Source of the DNA: Hyphomicrobiales bacterium
GTDB taxonomy: Bacteria > Pseudomonadota > Alphaproteobacteria > Rhizobiales > Xanthobacteraceae
DNA length: 64,000 nt
Reading direction: 5' to 3'
NCBI GenBank assembly: GCA_017305665.1
Contig: JAFKKH010000029.1
Coordinates: 62,001 to 126,000, forward strand
The notes under the pieces are model-generated. The model was given only the letters and a program-made list of their open reading frames with translations. It did no database searches and had not been told where the DNA came from. Positions 45,666 to 54,318 of the stretch are shown here, one piece after another. The translations under genes were made by a program, and so were the position numbers. Numbering within the stretch: position 1 is the first letter of the stretch; every line of letters begins with the position of its first letter.

Positions 45666-46663
45666 CCACGATTCTTTCATGCCGTGATCTCGTCGTCGAG
45701 TATCCGACAGCCGACGGTCCGCTCCGTGCCGTCGACAGGGTGAGCCTTGACGTCGAGCGTGGCCAAACGCTTGCGCTGGTCGGCGAGTCCGGCTGTGGCA
45801 AGTCCACTCTGGCCCGTGCGATCATGGGGCTTGCATCGGTCAAGAGCGGCTCGATCAAGCTCGAAGGCGAGGAGCTCACCGGCCTCAGCCAGAGGGAGTT
45901 GAGGAAATACCGGCCCGCCATCCAGATGGTATTCCAGAACCCTTACGGCTCGCTCAATCCGAGGCTTTCGGTCGGCCGCATCATCGAGGAGCCGATGATG
46001 GTCCAGAACATCGGAACGCAAGCCGAGCGACGCAAGCGCGTCCTTGATCTGCTCGACCGTGTGGGTCTCACCTCCGAGGCGGCCGGCCAATATCCGCATC
46101 AATTCTCCGGCGGCCAGCGTCAGCGCATCGCGATCGCTCGCGCGCTTGCGCTTAATCCGAAGCTCATCGTCTGCGACGAGCCCGTTTCCGCGCTCGACGT
46201 CTCGGTGCAGGCGCAGGTCCTGAACCTCCTGGTCGAACTGCAACGGGACCTCGGCGTATCCTACCTGTTCATCTCTCACGATCTGGCGGTGGTCAGACAC
46301 ATCGCCCACGCGACTGCGGTCATGTATCTCGGCCGGATCGCGGCTAGATCGAACAGTCGTGATTTCTGGAAATCGCCGGCGCATCCCTATGTCCGCGCTT
46401 TGAAGGATGCTACGCCCTCAATGGCGGCGATCCGCGACGGCACTCCCGGCCAGCCGATCCTGGAGGGGGAGATTCCGAGCGCGTTGAATCCGCCGGCTGG
46501 TTGTCGGTTCTCGACGCGTTGCCGCTACGTGGTCGATGTTTGCCGGCAGACAGAGCCGCACCTTCGTCAAGTGACCGATCAGAGCTGGGTCGCGTGTCAT
46601 CGGGTTTCCGTTGGCGCCAACGGTGCCGCTGTTCTTCCCGAGTCGGAGTTGATCGCGGACTGA
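45662..46663 (+). CDS. ABC transporter ATP-binding protein (DppF-like)
   Basis: 333 residues from ATG 45662. Walker A GESGCGKST, signature FSGGQRQRI, Walker B LIVCDEPVSALD, switch His in FISHDLAVV, C-terminal Cys-rich stretch PAGCRFSTRCRYVVDVC. Completes the importer (binding protein, two permeases, two ATPases) without gaps. The last gene of this operon; the CaiB gene on the other strand ends 150 bases further. Confidence 0.95.
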   Translation: MTTILSCRDLVVEYPTADGPLRAVDRVSLDVERGQTLALVGESGCGKSTLARAIMGLASVKSGSIKLEGEELTGLSQRELRKYRPAIQMVFQNPYGSLNPRLSVGRIIEEPMMVQNIGTQAERRKRVLDLLDRVGLTSEAAGQYPHQFSGGQRQRIAIARALALNPKLIVCDEPVSALDVSVQAQVLNLLVELQRDLGVSYLFISHDLAVVRHIAHATAVMYLGRIAARSNSRDFWKSPAHPYVRALKDATPSMAAIRDGTPGQPILEGEIPSALNPPAGCRFSTRCRYVVDVCRQTEPHLRQVTDQSWVACHRVSVGANGAAVLPESELIAD

Positions 46664-46815
46664 CGGAGTCCTTCAGGTCCGCGCCACGATGTCTGCTTTC
46701 CCGCATCCCTTTTCGCGGGGATGCAAAGCACAACTCATGCACAAATCATGGCGTGGCGCTTGCCGGCCACGCAACGTTCTTATTTATGTCATGTCAGGCG
46801 CATCCGGCGAGCCGC

Positions 46816-47970
46816 TTAGCGATCGTTCACCAGTGCCGCGTGCTGACCGAGCTTCGGTGGGTTCAAACGGATCCGCGGCGCAGCGCCATCGAAACGCAAG
46901 GGAAAGCCAATCGTTTTCGTCGTCACGCCGTTAGGCAACGTCAAATCCTCGACCCAACCCATAAACTCCACCTGCCGGTCCTTGACCGCGGAGGAATAAG
47001 TGTTGATCGGAACGCAAGGCACGCCGGCGTCTGCGAACATTTTGATCAGGTCGCGCGCATCTCGCCGGGAGAAGGCCTCCTCGAGGATCGCCTTGAGCTC
47101 AAGCTGATGCTTTGCGCGCAGCACTGTCGTGGCAAAGCGCGGGTCCTCCAAAAGATCTTCCCGACCCAGGAGCTCGCAGACCTTCTGCCACAGGGAATTC
47201 GTGCCGGCCGCCATGACGAAATAGTCGTCCCGCGCCTTGAAGGCCTGGTACGGTGCATTACGCGGGTGGGCCGATCCGAGCTTCACCGGATCGTTGCCGG
47301 ATCCGAAGTACTCGCTGGTTTGCAGGGCAGCGAAAGCCAGCGAGGTCCCGACCATCGGCACATCGATGTGCACGCCGATGCCGGTCTCGGCGACGCGGCG
47401 GAGCTGGGCGCCGATCGCGTAGCTTGCATAAAGACCGGCAGAGAAGTCGGAGATCGGAATGCCTGCCTTGACTGGAGAGCCGCCTTCCTCGCCAGTCACG
47501 CTCATGATTCCGCTGATCGCCTGAACGGTGACGTCGAATCCGCCTTCCGCTGCTCTTGGTCCGCGCTGCCCGTAGGCCGAGATCGAGCAATAGATAATTC
47601 GCGGATTGATCGCGCGAATATCCTCATATCCGAGGCCGAGCCGACCCAACACGCCGGGTCGATTGTTCTCGATGAGGACATCGGCCCCGGAAGCGAGCGC
47701 AAGCACTGCCGCTTTGCCTTCGGATGATTTCAGGTCCAGCGAAACCGACTGCTTGTTTCGGTTCAGCGATGCGAAATTCTCGCTGAACCTATCGGCTTCC
47801 GGCCCGGTGTGCGGGGGCCAAGCGCGCATCGTATCGCCGCCGGCCGGATTCTCGATCTTGATCACCTCGGCGCCGAGATCGGCAAGAAGCATTCCACAGA
47901 AGGGACCGGCTGCAACGTTGCAGATCTCAACAACTTTCACGCCGGCGAGCGGCAGGGTCACGTCTTTCAT
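46816..47970 (-). CDS. CaiB/BaiF CoA-transferase
   Basis: 384-residue family III CoA-transferase. N-terminal NVAAGPFCGMLLADLGAEVIKIENP and the catalytic Asp in EGGFDVTVQAISG are conserved, along with the CoA site NNRPGVLGRLGLGY. Transfers CoA from one acyl group to another, so an organic acid of the pathway is probably activated here without ATP. Its own operator copy sits at 48071. Length and motifs complete. Downstream partner unknown; the ECH at 55190 is the only other CoA enzyme of the block. Confidence 0.92.
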   Translation of the reverse strand: MKDVTLPLAGVKVVEICNVAAGPFCGMLLADLGAEVIKIENPAGGDTMRAWPPHTGPEADRFSENFASLNRNKQSVSLDLKSSEGKAAVLALASGADVLIENNRPGVLGRLGLGYEDIRAINPRIIYCSISAYGQRGPRAAEGGFDVTVQAISGIMSVTGEEGGSPVKAGIPISDFSAGLYASYAIGAQLRRVAETGIGVHIDVPMVGTSLAFAALQTSEYFGSGNDPVKLGSAHPRNAPYQAFKARDDYFVMAAGTNSLWQKVCELLGREDLLEDPRFATTVLRAKHQLELKAILEEAFSRRDARDLIKMFADAGVPCVPINTYSSAVKDRQVEFMGWVEDLTLPNGVTTKTIGFPLRFDGAAPRIRLNPPKLGQHAALVNDR

Positions 47971-48070
47971 GCTTTCCCCAGTTCAAGTTCTCGAGCGGTC
48001 GATGATGGCCGCGCGCGGCCCGCGGTTCTGTCGGATGCGGTTGCGCACTGTTGTCGCATCGCGATATTGG

Positions 48071-48106
48071 TGTCAATATACGAGATTATAATTCCATATA
48101 ATAGAA
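48071..48106 (-). promoter_or_regulatory. Cluster operator, copy 4 (CaiB promoter)
   Basis: Minus-strand reading: TTCT-ATTATAT-GGAA, then TTATAA-TCTC and GTATATTGACA (48071-48095 plus the upstream TTCT at 48103-48106). It lies about 100 bases ahead of the CaiB start, same direction. Confidence 0.75.
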
Positions 48107-48180
48107 CATTCGAGGAGCGGACCGTTCAGGTCCGCGGTCTCCGGTCTCCGGCCAGTGGACGGGGGCATGCCGCGTCCTTG

Positions 48181-50496
48181 TCATTTCTTCGCGGCCACCA
48201 ACGTGAGCGGCTGCGGCGGCTCGAATGCCTGAATCGGGGGAAGGTTTCCGGTGAAGAGTTCGACCTCCACCGTCGTAAGTTGACCGCAACTTCCCTGTGC
48301 CAATTTGGACGTGCCGACATCCCGCGTCAGGACATTGGGATTTCCGTGCACGCAAAGCGACTTGTCTTCGCTTGGATCTTCAGGATCGTACCAGGCCCCG
48401 GTCGGAAGCTGCACCACGCCGGCGCGCACGCTATCGGTTAGCCGGGCTGCAGCGAGGCAAGCGCCGCGCGTGTTGGACAACTTGACGATGTCGCCGTCCT
48501 TGATTCCGCGAGGCGCGGCATCTTGCGGGTTGATACACATGACCTCACGGCCGCGATGTTTCATTTCGGCGCTATACCCTCCGAAATCGAACTGGCTGTG
48601 AAGGCGGGATGCCGGCTGATTGGCGACAAGCTGCAGCGGGCTCTGCGCGCTGACCGCGTCAACCGGAGGAAGCCATGCCGGATGGCCGAGGCAATCGTCA
48701 TAGTTGTAGCTCGCGATGCGCTCGGAGAAAATTTCCACCTTACCGCTCGGCGTCGTCAATGGTTTGCCTTGCGGATCGTTCCGGAAGGCTCGCAAAGAGC
48801 CGCCATCGTGCGGTTTCTGCGGCAAAACCAGTTCGCCGCGCTCCCAGAATGTGTCGAAATCGGGAGCCTCGTGACCATTCGCCGCTAGTGAATCTTGGGT
48901 TTTCTTGTAGAGATGCCGCAACCATTCATCCGAGGTGCGGCCTTCAGTGAAGGCTTCCTTGCGGCCGAGGCGATCGGCGAGACCGGTAAAGATATCGTAG
49001 TCGTCTCGCGCCTCTCCATACGGAACGGCCATCTTCTGCATCGCGATCATCAACGGATCGAAGGAAGTCCCGCCGATATCGTTACGCTCCAGGGTCATGG
49101 TTGCGGGCAAGACGATGTCGGCGTGACGTGCCGTTGCGGTCCAGCCGATCTCGTGCACCACGAATGTCTCGACGCTCGCGAACGCTTTTTGTAGCCGGTT
49201 GAGATCCTGGTGATGGTGAAATGGATTGCCGCCGGCCCAGTACACCAGTCGAATATCGGGATAACGCAGCGTCTGGCCGTTGTACTCGAACGGCTGGTGC
49301 GGATTGAGCAACATGTCGGCGATCCGGGCGACGGGGATGAATTCCTTCACCGGATTCTTGCCTTGCGGCAAAGATGCGATCGGGGCCGCGTTGGTCCGGC
49401 GACCGAAATTGGCCATTGCCCCGAGCGCATAGTTGAATCCGCCGCCGGGCAATCCGAATTGCCCCAGCATGGCGGCAAGCACGGCTCCCATCCACACCGG
49501 CTGCTCGCCATGCTCGGCGCGTTGCAGCGAATGCGAAACAACGATGAGCACCCGCTTGCCAGGCAGACGGCTGGCTTGTCGCACGATTTCGTCGGCGGCG
49601 AGCCCGCAGATTTTCGCCGCCCAGGACGGATCCTTGGGCACCCCGTCGCTTCGGCCCATCAGGTAGTCTTCGAACTGCTCCCATCCGGTGCAGTGGCTCG
49701 CGAGAAAAGCGCGGTCATGCCAGCCGTTTGTCACCAGCGTATGAGCGATACCGAGCATCAGCGCCGTATCGGTGCCGGGATGCGGCGCCAGCCATTCGGC
49801 GTTGATCTCCGGAGGCAGGTCGTCTCGAATAGGGCTGATCAGCACAAAATGACCGCCGCGTGCGTGACAGGCGCGCATGTGGTCGCGTTCACTATGGCGA
49901 CTGACGCCGCCGGGAGCCACGAACGAATTCTTCAGCGCCATGCCGCCGAAGGCGAGGACGAAATCCGTGTACGCGACGATGTCTTCCCACAAGACGTTCT
50001 CGCGCGACACCTCGTCGTAGCCGCCGATGACGTAGGGCAGGATGACGGAAGCCGCGCCTGACGAATAGGTGTTTACCGAACGGACGTAGCCGTCGGTTGC
50101 ACAGTTGAGGAATCGATGGACCTGGCTCTGCGCGTGGTGAAAGCGGCCAGCACTGCTCCAGCCGTACGAACCGCCAAAGATAGCACCCGGACCTTTCGTG
50201 CCGACGACGCGCTTGAGTTCGTCCGCGATCAGATCGAGCGCGTAATCCCACTCGACCTCGACATATTGATCGCGCCCGCGGCGGTCATCCTTCCCGGGAC
50301 CATTGTCCAGCCAACCCCGCCGGACCATCGGGCGTGCGACACGCGCCTTGTGACGAAGGGCGCCGGAAAAATTCTGGATAACGCGATTGGGATGGGGATC
50401 GGTCGGATGCGGAGTGATGACGAGCCGGTCATCGGCCCAATGGCCTGAAAACGCGCCGTAGTGGGACAGATGCGAGTAGCTGGTAGGCATGTTCAT
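48181..50496 (-). CDS. DMSO/biotin-sulfoxide-reductase-type molybdoenzyme
   Basis: 771-residue bis-MGD reductase without the N-terminal Fe-S cluster and without a Tat signal, so probably cytoplasmic, like BisC. The Mo ligand is Ser (VNTYSSGAAS, about Ser145). SYGW has Tyr111 and Trp113, equivalent to the Tyr114/Trp116 of DMSO reductase that favours sulfoxides over TMAO. Later motifs FGGMALKNSF and the C-terminal LSNTRGACLAAARLTDSVRAGVVQLPTGAWYDP close the fold. Reduces an S- or N-oxide intermediate. Variant operator at 50511. Confidence 0.88.
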   Translation of the reverse strand: MNMPTSYSHLSHYGAFSGHWADDRLVITPHPTDPHPNRVIQNFSGALRHKARVARPMVRRGWLDNGPGKDDRRGRDQYVEVEWDYALDLIADELKRVVGTKGPGAIFGGSYGWSSAGRFHHAQSQVHRFLNCATDGYVRSVNTYSSGAASVILPYVIGGYDEVSRENVLWEDIVAYTDFVLAFGGMALKNSFVAPGGVSRHSERDHMRACHARGGHFVLISPIRDDLPPEINAEWLAPHPGTDTALMLGIAHTLVTNGWHDRAFLASHCTGWEQFEDYLMGRSDGVPKDPSWAAKICGLAADEIVRQASRLPGKRVLIVVSHSLQRAEHGEQPVWMGAVLAAMLGQFGLPGGGFNYALGAMANFGRRTNAAPIASLPQGKNPVKEFIPVARIADMLLNPHQPFEYNGQTLRYPDIRLVYWAGGNPFHHHQDLNRLQKAFASVETFVVHEIGWTATARHADIVLPATMTLERNDIGGTSFDPLMIAMQKMAVPYGEARDDYDIFTGLADRLGRKEAFTEGRTSDEWLRHLYKKTQDSLAANGHEAPDFDTFWERGELVLPQKPHDGGSLRAFRNDPQGKPLTTPSGKVEIFSERIASYNYDDCLGHPAWLPPVDAVSAQSPLQLVANQPASRLHSQFDFGGYSAEMKHRGREVMCINPQDAAPRGIKDGDIVKLSNTRGACLAAARLTDSVRAGVVQLPTGAWYDPEDPSEDKSLCVHGNPNVLTRDVGTSKLAQGSCGQLTTVEVELFTGNLPPIQAFEPPQPLTLVAAKK

Positions 50497-50510
50497 AAAC
50501 CCGTCTCGGC

Positions 50511-50552
50511 GTTCTCATATGTGGAACTATTGTTCGATATAGCATACTCGAA
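50511..50552 (-). promoter_or_regulatory. Cluster operator variant, copy 5 (molybdoenzyme promoter)
   Basis: Minus-strand: TTCGA-N10-TCGAA palindrome (50533-50552) merging into CGAA-CAATAG-TTCC. It matches the family element in position and centre but diverges in letters. Only 15 bases upstream of the ATG at 50496. Confidence 0.45.
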
Positions 50553-50616
50553 GGCGCCGTTGCTTGCGATAGCGTTATTCAATCAGCAAGCCTCGCACGC
50601 CGCCAGATTCTCGTGA

Positions 50617-53022
50617 TCAACCTAGCGATGCGGCTGCGGACTCCTCGCGTTGAAGCAGCCCGGTCCCGCTACGTTCGGATCGCGATGCGGCCTGGGCCCA
50701 TCCTGTGCGCCCGGCATTCATCGCCGCCCAAACGGTTGCCTGTGTCGCGGGCATATCGATGTGCCTTACGCCGTGCGGCCGCAGCGCGTCCAAAACGGCT
50801 GCGATCACTGCGGGTGGTGCGCCGATTGCCCCGGATTCGCCTGCGCCTTTGATGCCAAGCGGATTGTTTGTGGAGGGAGATCCCTCGTAGAGGATGCTGA
50901 CGATCGAAGGCATGTCAGAGGCCCGTGGCAGGCCGTAGTCCTGAAGGGTCGCCGTCACAAGCTGTCCATCGGCTTGATAGACCACGCCTTCGTGCAGGGC
51001 CTGACCCACGCCCTGAGCGACGCCGCCGACGATCTGCCCTTCCACGATCATTGGATTGAGAGCGGTTCCGATATCATCGACGCAGGTATATCGCGCCAGT
51101 CGCGTCTCGCCGGTGTCTTGGTTGATCTCGACTTCGCAAACATGAGCGCCGTTAGGCCAAGTTTCGCCTTTCACCGTGTGCGTTGAACTGAAAATAACCT
51201 TCTTTTCCGGACGGCGCCCCACAAGATCGAACAAGCCAATGCGGTGATCGGTTCCATCGACGAGGAAGCAGCCTTTTTCATAGCGCATATCCGCGACGGA
51301 GACTTCCAGCGCCGCCGCAGCCTCGCGGTTGAGCACGTCAAGAGCGTCATGCGCTCCCGCCGATACGGCGCTCCCGCCCACAAACAGCGAGCGTGAGCCA
51401 AAGCTGCCGAAGCCGTTCGCCATCGCCGTGTCGCCCGTCATGATGTCGATATCGGCGATATCGATCTCGAAGATCGCCGCAACGATCTGCGCAAAGGACG
51501 TCGAGATTCCTTGCCCCATCGGGATGACCGCGGTTTCGATAGCAATACGGCCCTTCGAATCGATGATGATCCGGATCGTCTCGGTGAAGGCGTTGCCACC
51601 GGTCCATTCGACGAACATCGATAGCCCGCGACCTCGGAGGAATCCCTGTTTTCGACTCTGCTTACGCCTCGCTTCGAATGTATTCCATCCGGACTCGTCG
51701 AGAACGCGCTCGAGCACCGCCGGGAAATTGCCGGAATCGAAGGTTTCCCCGATCGCGTTCCGGTAAGGCATCTGTCTTGCCTTCACCAAATTCTGGCGGC
51801 GTAGCCTTGCAGGGCTGATGCCGAATTCGAAGGCCGCGTGGTCGAGCAGCCGCTCGATCGCATAGATGGCTTCCGGTCGACCCGCGCCTCTGTACGGCCC
51901 GGTCGCCTGCGTGTTGGTCAATACGCCACGCACCTCGAGATCGATGTGAGGAATGTCGTAGACGTTGGTCGCAACCTTGGGACCGAGGTTGAGTGCGAGA
52001 ATGGGACCGGCCGGGCCAGGATAAGCCCCCAGATTGACGTAGGTCGACGACCGCAGCGCCCTGATGCGGTACTGTTCGTCGAACGCGGCTTCGATCGAGA
52101 CAAGCTGGTCCCGGGCATGTGACGAGCCGAGGAAGTCGTCCATGCGGGAGCCTTGCCACTTCACCGGCCGTCCGGTGCGCTTGGCGAAATGCGTGACGAG
52201 GACATCCTCCGGGTACAGATACCCCTTCATGCCAAAGCCGCCGCCGATATCGGGGACCTTGATCCGCAGCTCCTCCGGTTCGCAGCCGAGGGCCGACGCG
52301 AGTTGCTGATGCACGGCTGTGGGATTTTGCGTTCCCACCAGCAGGATTGTTCGGCCGGGCTCCGTGTCGGGATAGGCGAGGGCAGATCGCGGTTCGAGCG
52401 GAGAGGGGAAAAGGCGCTGATTCCGTACGGTCAGCGCGCATCGGTGACTGGCTTTTGCGAATTCGGCAGCGACCGCCTGCTTGTCGCCGTACCGGGTCGA
52501 CGTGACGATATTGCTGTCCGCCCGATCATCGATTTTAGGAGAGTTAGGCTCGATCGCCGCGATGATGTCGACGACCGCGTCGAGCTCGCTGGTCTCGACG
52601 ACGATTTGCTCGAGCGCATCTTCGGCGGCTCGCGCCGTCTCCGCGACTACCACGGCGACGATTTCTCCGACGTAGCGGACGCGGTCGGTGGCTATGGCAA
52701 ATCTCGAGGGTGACGGCATGCTGCCGGCGCCGTCCGGCCCGGGATACGACCGCATGATCGGGATCGCCTGCAGGCCGGCCGCGACCAGATCGCTCCCGCA
52801 CGCTGCGGTGATGACACCAGGCCAGGATGCCGCCCCGGATACATTCACCGAGATGATCTCGGCATGCGCGGCGCTCGCGCGCAGGACAGCCAGATGAAGC
52901 GCGTCGTTCTCTCTGTGATCGTCCGTGTAGTGTCCGCGGCCCGTCACCAGGCGGTGATCTTCCGTTCGCAGTGTACGCTGGCCAGCGCCAAATTTCATCA
53001 AGCTGTCCTGTTCGTGCCGCAT
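50617..53022 (-). CDS. CoxL-type molybdenum hydroxylase large subunit (orphan)
   Basis: 801-residue catalytic subunit of the xanthine oxidase/aerobic CO dehydrogenase family. N-terminal VTGRGHYTDDHRENDALHLAVLRA, GTQNPTAVHQQLASALG, TGPYRGAGRPEAIYAIERLL and the C-terminal GIKGAGESGAIGAPPAV, with the essential Glu. The active-site AYxCSFR loop of true CO dehydrogenase is absent, so a heterocycle/aldehyde hydroxylase is more likely. The FAD (CoxM) and 2Fe-2S (CoxS) subunits normally encoded alongside are not in this window. Function otherwise inferred. Confidence 0.9.
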   Translation of the reverse strand: MRHEQDSLMKFGAGQRTLRTEDHRLVTGRGHYTDDHRENDALHLAVLRASAAHAEIISVNVSGAASWPGVITAACGSDLVAAGLQAIPIMRSYPGPDGAGSMPSPSRFAIATDRVRYVGEIVAVVVAETARAAEDALEQIVVETSELDAVVDIIAAIEPNSPKIDDRADSNIVTSTRYGDKQAVAAEFAKASHRCALTVRNQRLFPSPLEPRSALAYPDTEPGRTILLVGTQNPTAVHQQLASALGCEPEELRIKVPDIGGGFGMKGYLYPEDVLVTHFAKRTGRPVKWQGSRMDDFLGSSHARDQLVSIEAAFDEQYRIRALRSSTYVNLGAYPGPAGPILALNLGPKVATNVYDIPHIDLEVRGVLTNTQATGPYRGAGRPEAIYAIERLLDHAAFEFGISPARLRRQNLVKARQMPYRNAIGETFDSGNFPAVLERVLDESGWNTFEARRKQSRKQGFLRGRGLSMFVEWTGGNAFTETIRIIIDSKGRIAIETAVIPMGQGISTSFAQIVAAIFEIDIADIDIMTGDTAMANGFGSFGSRSLFVGGSAVSAGAHDALDVLNREAAAALEVSVADMRYEKGCFLVDGTDHRIGLFDLVGRRPEKKVIFSSTHTVKGETWPNGAHVCEVEINQDTGETRLARYTCVDDIGTALNPMIVEGQIVGGVAQGVGQALHEGVVYQADGQLVTATLQDYGLPRASDMPSIVSILYEGSPSTNNPLGIKGAGESGAIGAPPAVIAAVLDALRPHGVRHIDMPATQATVWAAMNAGRTGWAQAASRSERSGTGLLQREESAAASLG

Positions 53023-53080
53023 CGAAAATCGATCCCGGCGTCGTATCGACGCTCGGGATCGACTGTTTCAATTCGTGGCG

Positions 53081-53428
53081 TCAAAGCGCGGTCGTGACCT
53101 GGATTGCAACGCGCTTGCGCGGACCTGAGAGCTTCGCGACGAGGAACGTGCAAGCCGGGGGATCATGCCACGGTACCCACGCGTCCCAGCGCACATTGAC
53201 TTCGTCAAACAGTCGCACGTCCGAGCAGATTACGGTGGCGGCGAGCATCCTTCGCTTGCTGGTGCCGGATTCCTGGAGAAGTTTGTCGATTGCCTTGAGG
53301 ATCGCTGAGGTCTGGTCTCCGGCCGTCAACGAATCTTCGTCGGCTACGATCGCGGGTAGATACACGACGTTGCCGTAGACGACGGCGCGCGCCGAACTTG
53401 CCTCGGATCCGATATGCTTTGCTTGCAT
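53081..53428 (-). CDS. RidA-like protein, diverged copy
   Basis: 115 residues of the YjgF/RidA fold (AVVYGNVVYLPAIVADEDSLTAG, LLQESGTSKRRMLAATVICSD, DAWVPWHDPPACTFLVAKLSGP). The Arg that grips the substrate carboxylate in RidA (P-x-R-[ST]) reads Ala-Cys-Thr here, and the usual Glu near the end is Gln (VAIQVTTAL). Hence canonical enamine deamination is doubtful. It is a tandem paralogue of the gene at 53462-53809 and the same length. Placed between CoxL and that gene. Confidence 0.82.
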   Translation of the reverse strand: MQAKHIGSEASSARAVVYGNVVYLPAIVADEDSLTAGDQTSAILKAIDKLLQESGTSKRRMLAATVICSDVRLFDEVNVRWDAWVPWHDPPACTFLVAKLSGPRKRVAIQVTTAL

Positions 53429-53461
53429 TCTATTCTCCGGTGGTTCTGTCGAAGTATGCGG

Positions 53462-53809
53462 CTAGACGGCAGCCGTGACCTGCATTGCGACGAGGTGGCG
53501 CGGCGTGAGCAGCTTGGCTTCGATCGGAGTGCGTGTTGGCAAATGACCGGGGACGATCCACGAGTCCCATACTTCGTTGACGGCTTCGAAGTCGCGCATA
53601 TCGGCAAAAACGATCGTCGCAGTGAGAAGCTTCGACTTATCAGTGCCGCAAAGCGAAAGAGTATCTTCGATCTGCGATAGGATCATTTTCGCCTGCTCGG
53701 CGGCGGTCGGGCCGGGCTCCTTGGCGATATTGCCCGCCAGATAGGCGACCCCGTTGAAAATGACCGCCCGGCTGTATCGCGTTCCCGAACCGACGTATGT
53801 GATGTCCAT
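53462..53809 (-). CDS. RidA-like protein
   Basis: 115 residues of the same family (AVIFNGVAYLAGNIAKEPG, ILSQIEDTLSLCGTDKSKLLTATIVFADMRDFEAVN, HLPTRTPIEAKLLTPRHLVAMQV). The substrate-binding Arg is kept (TRTPIEAKL), the terminal Glu is again Gln. May hydrolyse an imine/enamine or a carbamate-like intermediate. First of two RidA genes; together with CoxL probably one operon. Operator element lies 90 bases upstream. Confidence 0.85.
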   Translation of the reverse strand: MDITYVGSGTRYSRAVIFNGVAYLAGNIAKEPGPTAAEQAKMILSQIEDTLSLCGTDKSKLLTATIVFADMRDFEAVNEVWDSWIVPGHLPTRTPIEAKLLTPRHLVAMQVTAAV

Positions 53810-54318
53810 TTGGATCTCCGTTGAAACAAACGTGCAATACGCTCCGCACGCGGCGCATCTAACGCCGAGATCGCGCGGACCAAAAGAGAAATCTTGGATA
53901 TGTTCTGCATATTAGAACATATATCTTGTATATTGACATTACCTCCTCCTGTGGAATGATCGTGGTTTGCTAGGTCGCACGGTCCGCGTGGCGTCAGCCT
54001 GTGTGCCGCGGGCTTGAGGCGCCGGGAGATCCGCGATGATCGTTCGATGAGGTCTGCGAGTCTCTTCGCGTTGGCTTGGGCTTGCATAGGCCTGGGTTTG
54101 CATTGCTTAGACCGGCGATCGTCTTGACGATCGCGCCCGCGCGTTCGCGGGACGCTTCCGCTCTTGCCGCAAGCGAAGCCGCAAGGAATTGACGATCGGC
54201 GGGGCCGTCATCTGCCCTTGCATCTATTGTGAGCCGAGTATCGTGACCCGAAGACGAATACGCCCGTCGGCGCCGCCGACGGGTGCCGCTCAACGCTTGA
54301 GAGGGGAATCGCGCAGGC
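53810..54318. other. Intergenic region with one operator copy
   Basis: 509 bases without a recognisable gene. Contains the operator copy at 53903-53938, whose TATATTGACA points right, into DNA without a gene, and a GC-rich hairpin at 54263-54283 (cccgtcggc/gccgacggg, 9 perfect pairs, no T-run). Short open frames here have shadow-like Arg/Ser composition. Confidence 0.5.
53903..53938 (+). promoter_or_regulatory. Cluster operator, copy 6
   Basis: Best conserved copy: TTCT-GCATATT-AGAA (extended ATGTTCT/AGAACAT), then CATATATCTT and GTATATTGACA. It lies 94 bases upstream of the RidA start but in the opposite orientation to it, with no rightward gene following. Confidence 0.75.

Noticed and set aside
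46664-46815. Possible small gene between DppF and CaiB
   Set aside because: Frames here are continuations or shadows, with no ribosome site.
54263-54283. Possible terminator hairpin
   Set aside because: Nine perfect pairs but no T-run on either side, so not called as a terminator.
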